From assembly GCA_035279905.1 (NCBI GenBank), contig DATEGZ010000200.1:19425-83424 (forward strand): a stretch of DNA of 64,000 nt, read 5' to 3'. Made by a program: the position numbers and the translations under genes. The stretch is from DATEGZ01 sp035279905. Its GTDB lineage: Bacteria; Acidobacteriota; Vicinamibacteria; Vicinamibacterales; SCN-69-37. Below are positions 33,857 through 41,847 of the stretch, piece by piece. Position 1 is the first letter of the stretch, and each line of letters starts with the position of its first letter. The notes beneath the pieces are model-generated. The model did no database searches and was not told the DNA's origin. It saw only the letters and a list, made by a program, of their open reading frames with translations.

Positions 33857-34216
33857 TCACTGGCTGAGCCAGGCGCGCGCGTCGGTCATTTTGTCGGTCG
33901 GAAAGAACTCCACGGGCGCCCGCCGCAGGTCGGCGACGGCAAACATGAGCGCTTCGCTGCGCCAGATCTCGTCGCCCACGATGGCGATGCGATCGATTTC
34001 GTCGCCGTGCGCCATGTAGAAGCTCAGGTCGCTCCAGTTGTCGGCGTCCGCCCAGCCCTCGAACCGCTCGAGAAGCACCAGCAGCTTCACGTGTCCGTGG
34101 CTCGCGATCTCGCGCGCCAGCTGCTGCTGACACTTCTCGAACTCCGCCTTCCGCATAACGCCGCTCGCGTTGAGACGGTAGGTCGATCCGCCCTCGGGCG
34201 TCAGGGTGAGGGACAT
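33857..34216 (-). CDS. SpoIIAA/STAS-like protein
   Basis: 119 aa with the SpoIIAA-like (DUF3478) layout: beta start NASGVMRKAEFEKCQQQL, ASHGHVKLLVLLERFEGW, DEIDRIAIVGDEIW, and LRRAPVEFFPTDKMTDARAWL at the end. The family fold is that of anti-sigma antagonists, without the usual Ser phosphorylation site being evident. It is a small cytosolic protein that may bind lipids or regulators. It lies 22 bp after the radical SAM gene and 29 bp before PPK2 on the same strand. Confidence 0.85.
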   Translation of the reverse strand: MSLTLTPEGGSTYRLNASGVMRKAEFEKCQQQLAREIASHGHVKLLVLLERFEGWADADNWSDLSFYMAHGDEIDRIAIVGDEIWRSEALMFAVADLRRAPVEFFPTDKMTDARAWLSQ

Positions 34217-34238
34217 CGCGATCCTTCCCGACCGCCGC

Positions 34239-35996
34239 CTAGGCGGTCTGCAGCTCTGGTTCGGGTTCCGGCAGATCGCCGGTGTCGGCCCGCAGGAACC
34301 GCCGCTGGTTCGGACGGATCGTGGCGAGCAGTTCCTTCCGGGTCTTGATCTTGATCGGGCGGCCCAGGTAGATCTTGCCCATCTTCCCCATCAGCGATTC
34401 CGGGAACGCGCTCGCGAACATGAACATCGGCCACGTGAAGTTCGGGCCGTTGAGCTTGCGCAGCTTCCACAGCCACAGGCCAATCGCGCCCGTACGCCAC
34501 GCCATCGGACCCCACCAGCTCATCTGACCCGGCCGGAGGTTCATCTTCCAGCACTTCATCATCAGCTGCCACTGGAGAGGCGTGAGATTGCGCGTCTCGG
34601 TGACGCCCTTCGCCTGCTCGAGCCGCGTGTCGTGCAGCGGCGTGAAGATCGACGGGATGAAGAACGCGAACAGCCCGCGCCGCTCGACTTCGTAGATCAA
34701 ATCGAGCGTCGCCTTCGTGTCCTCGTCCGTCTCGCCGGGGCTGCCGATGATGAGCGTCATCGCCGGGAACCAGTTGTTCTGGTTGAGCACCGTCAACCCG
34801 TTGACGACGACGCTCTGCCAGTCGTCGATCGAGAACGGCACGCCTTTGCTCGGCATGATCTGTTTGCCGAGCCGCACCGATCCCGTCTCGAGGCCGATGA
34901 GCGGCACGAGCGCGCGCTTCTCCGGATGCGTGCTCAGTACAGGCAGCCGAATCGGGCTCTTGTCGAGGCACAGCTTCGAGAGGCGCTCGATCAACACCGG
35001 ATCGACGACCGCCGGCGCGATCGTCGCGTGGCTCAGCACGTGTTGCTCGACGCCGGGCGTGCGAATGATCTCGCCGTAGAGATCGAGCAAGGCCTCGCGG
35101 TTCGGGAAATAGAACGGCGTCTCGGTCCGGACCTGGCCCCAGATGAACATGTCCTCGGTCGCGAGCGAGATCTGCTTGTTGCCGTCGCGCACGTTGGCGC
35201 GGACGCCGGCCATGATGTGGCTCTTCGGCACGTCGATCTGCGGATTCAGATCGGGCACGCAGAACTGGCACCGCCGGCCGCAGCCGGTCGTCATCTCGAC
35301 GACGCCGAAGGTCGTGCGCTTGTCGGGCACGAGGATGGCCTCGCGATCCTTCGGGTGCCCGACTTCGAGTTGCCGCGGCAGGTCCTCGCCGCGGATCGCC
35401 TTGTCGAAGAGCGTCATCGTGTCGGCCGACTCGCTCCGCCCTTCGACGACGCAGTCCACGCTGAGCATGTCCCAGGCGTTGTTCTGCGTGATCTGCCAGC
35501 CGCCCGATCCGCCGACGATCACCTTGAAGTTCTTGCGGTGCGGACTGTTCTTCACGATCTCGAACATCTTGGTCGCGTAGAACGAGTTGATGGGCTGCTT
35601 CGACTCGCCGAAGATCGACGTGTAGACGCCGGCCGCGAACGTCACGCCGAGCGGGTTGTGCGTCGAGATCGCCACCACGCGCGTCTTCGGGCCGATGAAC
35701 TTGTGCAGGTCGTCCGGATAGCAGGCGACGATGTCGTCTTCGGAAAACGAGCGCAGCAGCGACTTCTCGAGCACGCGGACCCCCGCCGGCATGTACCGCG
35801 CGGAGCCGTCGGCGTTGTGCTCGACTTCACGCCACTTGGGATACTTGCGATTGAGGATGCCTTCGAGCCACATGGGCAGCGAGGCCATGCTCATCTGGAT
35901 GAAGTACCCGGCGTGGTCGATCGTCTCGGTGAAAGGCGCCGTGAGGACGATCAGCGCCCCCTCGGTGTGTTCCCGCTGTTCAACGTCGTCATTCAT
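34239..35996 (-). CDS. B12-type radical SAM protein
   Basis: 585 aa. The first 200 residues resemble a cobalamin-binding-like domain (TRVVAISTHNPLG, FKVIVGGSGGWQI, VDCVVEGRSE). The radical SAM core follows with the cluster motif TTGCGRRCQFC (Cys-x3-Cys-x2-Cys), GLETGS and GSPGETDEDT. The C-terminal 120 residues are unassigned, with many Trp and Arg. The architecture matches B12-dependent methyltransferase or MiaB/P-methylase-like enzymes, but the substrate is unknown. Its start overlaps the stop of the upstream retropepsin gene by 4 bp, so they are translationally coupled. Confidence 0.85.
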   Translation of the reverse strand: MNDDVEQREHTEGALIVLTAPFTETIDHAGYFIQMSMASLPMWLEGILNRKYPKWREVEHNADGSARYMPAGVRVLEKSLLRSFSEDDIVACYPDDLHKFIGPKTRVVAISTHNPLGVTFAAGVYTSIFGESKQPINSFYATKMFEIVKNSPHRKNFKVIVGGSGGWQITQNNAWDMLSVDCVVEGRSESADTMTLFDKAIRGEDLPRQLEVGHPKDREAILVPDKRTTFGVVEMTTGCGRRCQFCVPDLNPQIDVPKSHIMAGVRANVRDGNKQISLATEDMFIWGQVRTETPFYFPNREALLDLYGEIIRTPGVEQHVLSHATIAPAVVDPVLIERLSKLCLDKSPIRLPVLSTHPEKRALVPLIGLETGSVRLGKQIMPSKGVPFSIDDWQSVVVNGLTVLNQNNWFPAMTLIIGSPGETDEDTKATLDLIYEVERRGLFAFFIPSIFTPLHDTRLEQAKGVTETRNLTPLQWQLMMKCWKMNLRPGQMSWWGPMAWRTGAIGLWLWKLRKLNGPNFTWPMFMFASAFPESLMGKMGKIYLGRPIKIKTRKELLATIRPNQRRFLRADTGDLPEPEPELQTA

Positions 35997-37519
35997 TTCG
36001 GTGACTGCAATCTCATCTCATGGCGGAGCAAGTCGATGGACACTTTGTATCGTCCCAGGAACTGGTGCCCGACGATCCCGCCGATGTTGAAGCCAAGAAG
36101 CGCGCTGGGCGCATCGAGGTTGAGGACCACGACCGACGCCTGCTGGAACTGGGCGCCCTTCGCGAACTCGATGTCGACGAACGGCAGCAGGAACGCCGCG
36201 CGGTCCCACCCCGACGTCCCGTACACACGGACCGGCACCCGCCGGACCTCTGGATCGACCGGTAATTGCGCCGCGACCGTGCGGCTGATCGACATCGCTT
36301 CGCCGCCCGTGTCGACGACGAACCCGGCGGGCGACGAGCCGTTGACCATCCCGCGCACGACCGCCAGCCGCTGAACTCTGAGCGGCAGCGTGAAATCCGC
36401 CGGCTCGTTCGGCAGCTCCCGCGCCATCGTGAGCGTGTGATTGACGTAGTCGAGGCTGACCGACAGCCCGAAGACCAGCGGCGAGAAGCCCTCGCCCTCA
36501 CGAGCCAGCTGGCTCTTGATCGGTGGGTCCTTGATCAGGCACGGCACGTTGCGCACGTGGAGCGCGCCGATCTCGAGATCGTCCATGCGCGCGATCTGCA
36601 GGCTGCGGTAGCCGATGCCGAGGTCGCCGATGCCGGCGCTCTGGAGCGCCGCGAACGCCTGCACGTGGTTGCGGCTGGCGACTTCGGTCGAGAGCACGGC
36701 CTGATCGGCGCCGGTGTCCACGGCGAGCTCAATCGCCGGGCCGCCATTGACGCGGCCGGTCACGAGCACGCGGCCCTCTGACACCCGGAACGGCATCGTG
36801 TACGTCTCGGCCTTACTGACGATCTCGAGCGGGATCTTGTTCTTGAACGTCGCGAGAAACTTCGACTGCGTCTTCGCCCACTTCACCAGGTCCGTGTCGT
36901 CGCGCTTGGGCAAGAGCTCGACGTACTTGAGGAGCGCATTCGACGCGTCGGTGAACTTGTGCGTCTGCTCGTAGATCGAGGCGAGCGTGTACTGGTAGTT
37001 CGGCTCCGTCGGATTGAGCGAGATCGCGCGGGTGACGTCCGCCATCGCCTCGTCGAACCGGCGCTGGGCCGCGAGCGACCGCCCGCGGCCGTGCAGCGCG
37101 CCCGGATCCTGGGGATTGATCTTCAACGCGTCCGCGTAGCGAGCCTCGGCGTCGAAGAACAAGCCGAACGTCCACAGCGAGTCCGCGTGGATGGACACCG
37201 CGGCGGCGTTCTGCGGATCGCGCGCGGCGATGTCGGCGCCTTCCTTCGCGCCGTCCTTGAAGAGCCCGAGCCGCAGTAGCGATTTGACCACGCCGGCGCC
37301 AGCGCGCACGCGCACGTTCGCGTCGTCGGTCTCGCGCGCGCGGCGGTAGACGCGCAACGCGTCGCCGTAGTGCGAGCCGGCCATGAGCACGTCGCCGGCC
37401 TGCAACAGCTCGGTGGCCGCAGGTAACGGCTGCTGCTGCGCGGACAGGGCCAGCGTGCAGGCCGCGGCCGCGATCACACCAATGTGCAGGCTCGGTGAGA
37501 GCCGTCCGGACGAGAACAT
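35993..37519 (-). CDS. Exported TPR protein with two retropepsin-like domains
   Basis: 508 aa from ATG 37519 (GAGGAGGAGTA just upstream). A signal peptide (LHIGVIAAAACTLALSAQ) precedes TPR-like repeats to about residue 225. Two aspartic-protease motifs follow in the same chain: ELAVDTGADQAVLS (about 280) and GFVVDTGGEAMSIS (about 425), each with the DTG triad. Retropepsins act as dimers with one Asp from each; two in one chain could make a pseudodimer active site. It is the first gene of the unit and is likely periplasmic. Substrate unknown; the coupling to a radical SAM gene hints at peptide processing but no precursor peptide is visible. Confidence 0.85.
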   Translation of the reverse strand: MFSSGRLSPSLHIGVIAAAACTLALSAQQQPLPAATELLQAGDVLMAGSHYGDALRVYRRARETDDANVRVRAGAGVVKSLLRLGLFKDGAKEGADIAARDPQNAAAVSIHADSLWTFGLFFDAEARYADALKINPQDPGALHGRGRSLAAQRRFDEAMADVTRAISLNPTEPNYQYTLASIYEQTHKFTDASNALLKYVELLPKRDDTDLVKWAKTQSKFLATFKNKIPLEIVSKAETYTMPFRVSEGRVLVTGRVNGGPAIELAVDTGADQAVLSTEVASRNHVQAFAALQSAGIGDLGIGYRSLQIARMDDLEIGALHVRNVPCLIKDPPIKSQLAREGEGFSPLVFGLSVSLDYVNHTLTMARELPNEPADFTLPLRVQRLAVVRGMVNGSSPAGFVVDTGGEAMSISRTVAAQLPVDPEVRRVPVRVYGTSGWDRAAFLLPFVDIEFAKGAQFQQASVVVLNLDAPSALLGFNIGGIVGHQFLGRYKVSIDLLRHEMRLQSPK

Positions 37520-37689
37520 TACTCCTCCTCGCAAGTCTCGCCGCCGGAGACCCGGCTGGCGCGTACGTCGCGGAGGGGGTAACCGCGCATAGTTAGTAAG
37601 GGTAACGAGGGTATCACACGGCTCGAGGCTTGCCCGGTCATGGCAGGTATAGAATCCGGGCCACGAAGCCAATCGATGCGAAGCAGGGC

Positions 37690-40116
37690 ATGATCGGCCG
37701 TACGCTGTCGCACTACACCCTCGTGAGCGAACTGGGCCGCGGAGGCATGGGTGTCGTCTACCGCGCCATCGATGTCACTCTGGGCCGCGAAGTCGCGATC
37801 AAGGTGCTTCTGCCGGAGTTCGTCGCGGATCCCGAGCGCCGGCACCGCTTCGTTCAGGAGGCCCGGGCGGCCGCGGCGCTCGAGCATCCGCACATCGGTG
37901 CTGTGTACGAGGTCGATGAAGCCGATGGCATGACGTTCATCGCGATGGAGCTCATCCGCGGTGAGCGCCTCAAGGAGGTACTCGCGCGCAGCGGTCTCTC
38001 AAGCAGCCGGGCGATTCAGCTGGCGGTCGAGATCGCCGAAGCATTGGGCAAGGCACACGACAAAGGCATCGTCCACCGCGATCTCACGCCCTCCAACGTC
38101 GTCATCACCGAGGACGGTCACGCGAAGGTCATCGACTTCGGGTTGGCCAAGCTGGTCGAGCCGATAGCCGGTCCGACGAGCGAAGCGGAGACCAGAGCGC
38201 GGACCGGAAGCGGTCTCGTCATGGGCACGACGGCCTACATGTCTCCGGAGCAGGCGCGCGGCAGGCCGGCTGACCACCGGTCGGACGTGTTCAGCCTGGG
38301 TCTCGTTCTATTCAAGATGCTCTCTGGCGATCTCGCCTTCAACGGCCCCAGCGGCGCGGAGACGCTGAACGCGATCATCAACCAGCCCGATCCACCGCTG
38401 AAGCTGTCGTTCGAAGGTGAGCCCGCCATCGAGCTTCGGCGGATCGTGCACAAGTGCCTCGCGAAGGATCCACGCGATCGCTACCAGACGATGAAGGATC
38501 TCGCCGTGGATCTCCGCGAGGCGGCGAGGCGGCTGGACGCGACGTCGACCGCGCCGGTCACGGCTGTGCGGTCCGGGACCACGCGTGCTCGTCACTGGAT
38601 CCCTTTCGCCGTCGTGGCCGCGATCCTGGCCATCGTTGCGGGGTACGGCTGGTATCGGGCGCACGGATCCGCGACGGCTCCAGTCGAAACGGCCCGGAAG
38701 CGGATCGCCGTGCTGCCATTTCAGAACCTCGGCGCGCCCGAGGATGAGGACTTCGCCGCCGGCGTTTCTGAGGAAATCATGAGCCGGCTGTCTGCTGTCA
38801 GCCGGCTGGCCGTCATCTCACGAAACAGCGTGCTGCCGTACAAGAAAACCGACAAGAGCTCGCGCGACATCGGCAAGGAGCTCGATGTTGACTACCTCGT
38901 CGTCGGCACCGTGCGTTGGCAGCCCGCCAAGGACGGACCTGGCCGCGTTCGCGTCACGCCGCAGCTCATTCACGTCGCGGACGACACTCAAGTCTGGTCC
39001 GACACGTACGAGCGCGGCTTCGAGGAAGTGTTCGCTGTCCAGTCTGATATCGCAACACACGTGATTCAGGAGTTGAACATCGCCGTGCTGGCCCTCGAGC
39101 AGACGATCATCAAGGGCCGGCCGATGCCAAACTTCGAAGCCTATCGCGAGTACTTACGCGGCTACTACACGGCCTACCATGCTCCGCGTCCGGATAGCCG
39201 GGAGGCGTTGCAACACTTCGAGCGCGCCGTCGCACTGGATCCCGGGTTTGCCGCCGGCCACGCTGCCGTCGCAAACATGGCCGCGACAATGTTCTTCTAC
39301 GACGAGGCCACGAGCGCCTTGGAGGACAAAGGGAATCGCGCCATCGAACGAGCTCTCGCGATCGATCCCAACTTGGCGGACGCATACCTGGCGCGCGGCA
39401 CGTTCTTGTGGTCCCAACCGCACGGGTTCGCGCACGAACCAGCGCTGCGTGAGTATCACCGGGCGCTCGCACTGAATCCCAGCCTGGCGGAGGGCCGAGT
39501 CGCAATCGCTCGGATCTACGAGCACATCGGCCTCCTCGATGAGGCACGGGAGCAGTTGACGCAGGCGCTCGCTCTGGACCCTGCCGCCGCCACAGCGAGG
39601 GGCCGCATCGAGCTGACCTACCTGTGGCAACACGACTACCAGCGAGTCGCAGAAATCGCGCGGTCGGCGGCCCCCAGCTGGTTCAAAGTCGAGATGCTCA
39701 GCTACCTTGGCCAGGATCAAGCCGCCCGAGACCTCGCCGCCACGCTTGCCCCCAATCCCTGGGTGCCGAATATGAGCTCGGGATTCAACATTGTTCTAAT
39801 GGCGAAGCTAGGCCAGCACGAGGGCGTCAAGGCCGCGCTGCCGGTGCTGGAGAACCTCGCGCGAAACCCCCGAGGCCTCAGTCACTTCCACCACGCGCAG
39901 TACAGTCTCGGCCTCGCTCATGCGCTGCTTGGCCATAAGCGTGAAGCCGTCAGCTGGCTGCGCATGGCCGCAGCCCAGGGCTTTCCCTGCTACCCGTTCT
40001 ACGCCAAGGATCCAAATCTCTCCGGGCTCAAGGGGGATCCGGATTTCGAGGCGTTCATGGCGGAATTGAAGGCGCAGTGGGAGCAGCTCCGAATCGAGGC
40101 CGCCAAGCACTCGTAA
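37690..40116 (+). CDS. Ser/Thr protein kinase with TolB-like and TPR regions (variant catalytic loop)
   Basis: About 808 aa from ATG 37690 (MIGRTLSHY). The kinase domain has G-loop GRGGMGVVY and Lys38 in VAIKVL, catalytic HRDLTPSN at residues 129-136, DFGLAK at 149 and MSPEQARG. The catalytic-loop Lys is replaced by Thr133; the second kinase in this window has Lys at the same position. One membrane helix follows (WIPFAVVAAILAIVAGYGW), then a TolB/FlgO-like region (RIAVLPFQNLG, LSAVSRLAVISRNSV, VDYLVVGTVRWQP) and C-terminal TPR-like repeats. A -10-like TATAGAAT stands at 37648-37655. The N-terminal kinase is cytosolic, the C-terminus periplasmic. Confidence 0.9.
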   Translation: MIGRTLSHYTLVSELGRGGMGVVYRAIDVTLGREVAIKVLLPEFVADPERRHRFVQEARAAAALEHPHIGAVYEVDEADGMTFIAMELIRGERLKEVLARSGLSSSRAIQLAVEIAEALGKAHDKGIVHRDLTPSNVVITEDGHAKVIDFGLAKLVEPIAGPTSEAETRARTGSGLVMGTTAYMSPEQARGRPADHRSDVFSLGLVLFKMLSGDLAFNGPSGAETLNAIINQPDPPLKLSFEGEPAIELRRIVHKCLAKDPRDRYQTMKDLAVDLREAARRLDATSTAPVTAVRSGTTRARHWIPFAVVAAILAIVAGYGWYRAHGSATAPVETARKRIAVLPFQNLGAPEDEDFAAGVSEEIMSRLSAVSRLAVISRNSVLPYKKTDKSSRDIGKELDVDYLVVGTVRWQPAKDGPGRVRVTPQLIHVADDTQVWSDTYERGFEEVFAVQSDIATHVIQELNIAVLALEQTIIKGRPMPNFEAYREYLRGYYTAYHAPRPDSREALQHFERAVALDPGFAAGHAAVANMAATMFFYDEATSALEDKGNRAIERALAIDPNLADAYLARGTFLWSQPHGFAHEPALREYHRALALNPSLAEGRVAIARIYEHIGLLDEAREQLTQALALDPAAATARGRIELTYLWQHDYQRVAEIARSAAPSWFKVEMLSYLGQDQAARDLAATLAPNPWVPNMSSGFNIVLMAKLGQHEGVKAALPVLENLARNPRGLSHFHHAQYSLGLAHALLGHKREAVSWLRMAAAQGFPCYPFYAKDPNLSGLKGDPDFEAFMAELKAQWEQLRIEAAKHS

Positions 40117-40173
40117 CGCATTCATCGCCTCCGCACTCAACACTGCATCGTGCTACGCTCCGCTTCACAACCC

Positions 40174-41847
40174 ATGGCTCGACGACGCCTTCGTTCGCAG
40201 TTGCTCGTTGTCATTGTCGGCTTGGTCGCTCTTGCCGCAGCAGGTGCAGCCCAGACGCCTCAACGCGGCGCCCCACCGGCGCAGCCCGCGGCGCCGACAC
40301 GGGGCGACATCCTCCGCGGCGAGTACAGCGAATTTCGTGCGAACAACGACTTGCTCTCGTATCACCTCGACATCCGCGTCGACCCGGACAAGAAGCTGAT
40401 CAGCGGCAAGAACACGATCAAATTCCGCATGCTGAAGGACGCGACGCGGATCCAGCTCGACCTGTACGCGAACCTGAACGTCGACAAGATCCTCTACGGC
40501 CAGACGCCGCTCAAGTACGAGCGTGAGCTGAACACCGTGTTCGTCGATTTCGCCAATACCCTCAAGACCGGACAGGTCGTCGCGATCGACTTCTACTACT
40601 CGGGGACGCCGACGTCAGGCTCGCGTTTCGGCGGCTTCACGTTCGGGAAGGATCCAGCGGGCCGGCCGCTCATCTGGTCGGCCTGCGAGGGCCCGGGCGC
40701 GATGTTCTGGTGGCCGAACAAGGACCAGTGGCGCGACGAAGTCGAGGACATGGAGATCAGCGTCGCGATCCCGAACGACCTCGTGGACGTCTCGAACGGC
40801 CGCTTCGAGAAGAAGACCGACCTCGGCGACGGCTACACGCGCTGGGACTGGATGGTGCACTACCCCATCAACAACTACGACGTCTCGGTGAACATCGGGA
40901 AGTACGAGCACTTCGCCGATTCAGTGGGCGATCTCACGATGGACTTCTACGCGTTCCCTGAGGATCTCGAGAAAGCCAAGGCGCAGTTCGTACAGGCCAG
41001 AGGGATGATCGAAGCCTACACGCACTACTTCGGCGAATATCCGTTCAAGAAGGACGGCTACAAGCTGATCGAGGCGGCCTACACCGGGATGGAGCACCAG
41101 AGCGCCGTCACCTACGGCAACGGCTTCCACAACGGCTACGGCCGGGCGCCGTACGACTGGACCGGCGTCGGCATCAGCACGAAGTTCGACTTCATCATCA
41201 TCCACGAGAGCGGACACGAGTGGTTCGGCAACGCGGTGTCCGCCGCCGACGTGTCCGACATGTGGATCCACGAGGGCTGGACGACGTATCTCGAGTGCCT
41301 CTACGTCGAGTACACGTTCGGCCACGACGACTACGTGAAGTACACGAACGGCTACAAGTCGCACGTCCGCAACGACCGGCCGATCATCACGCAGCGCGGC
41401 GTGCACCGCGAGCCGCCGCAGGACATGTACTTCAAGGGCGCGCTCTTCCTGAACACCCTGCGCAGCGCCACGAACGACGACAAGAAGTGGTTCACGACGA
41501 TCCACGACTTCTTTCAGACGTTCAAGTACAAGAACATCATGACGGAGGACGTCGTCGCGTTCTTCAACCAGCGCCTCGGCCGCGACCTGACGCCGGTGTT
41601 CAATCAGTACCTCCGCCACACGGCGCTGCCGACGCTCGAGCTGATGTTCGACGACGCGAATCACACGGTGATGTACCGCTGGAAGGCGGACGAGCCGAAC
41701 TTCGCGATGCCCGTGCGCGTCCGCCAGAACGGGCAGTCGAAGATGATCGAGCCGACGCTCACGTGGCAGACGATGAAGACGACCGTCGGCAAGGATCAGT
41801 TCGAGGTCGTGACCGACGAGTTCTTCATCGAGGTGAGCAAGCAGTAG
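40174..41847 (+). CDS. M1-family metallopeptidase (exported)
   Basis: 557 aa from ATG 40174 with a signal peptide (LLVVIVGLVALAAAGAAQ); a GTG at 40150 would add 8 residues. Zinc site: HESGH at 344-348 and Glu367 in WIHEGWTTY, as in the M1 HExxH-x18-E motif. The exopeptidase motif reads GMEHQ in place of the usual GAMEN, a known variant. N-terminal beta-sandwich (KLISGKNTIKFRML) then the catalytic domain; the C-terminal repeat domain is short, so this is a minimal M1 enzyme. It should cleave N-terminal residues from peptides in the periplasm. Located 57 bp after the kinase-TPR stop. Confidence 0.93.
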   Translation: MARRRLRSQLLVVIVGLVALAAAGAAQTPQRGAPPAQPAAPTRGDILRGEYSEFRANNDLLSYHLDIRVDPDKKLISGKNTIKFRMLKDATRIQLDLYANLNVDKILYGQTPLKYERELNTVFVDFANTLKTGQVVAIDFYYSGTPTSGSRFGGFTFGKDPAGRPLIWSACEGPGAMFWWPNKDQWRDEVEDMEISVAIPNDLVDVSNGRFEKKTDLGDGYTRWDWMVHYPINNYDVSVNIGKYEHFADSVGDLTMDFYAFPEDLEKAKAQFVQARGMIEAYTHYFGEYPFKKDGYKLIEAAYTGMEHQSAVTYGNGFHNGYGRAPYDWTGVGISTKFDFIIIHESGHEWFGNAVSAADVSDMWIHEGWTTYLECLYVEYTFGHDDYVKYTNGYKSHVRNDRPIITQRGVHREPPQDMYFKGALFLNTLRSATNDDKKWFTTIHDFFQTFKYKNIMTEDVVAFFNQRLGRDLTPVFNQYLRHTALPTLELMFDDANHTVMYRWKADEPNFAMPVRVRQNGQSKMIEPTLTWQTMKTTVGKDQFEVVTDEFFIEVSKQ

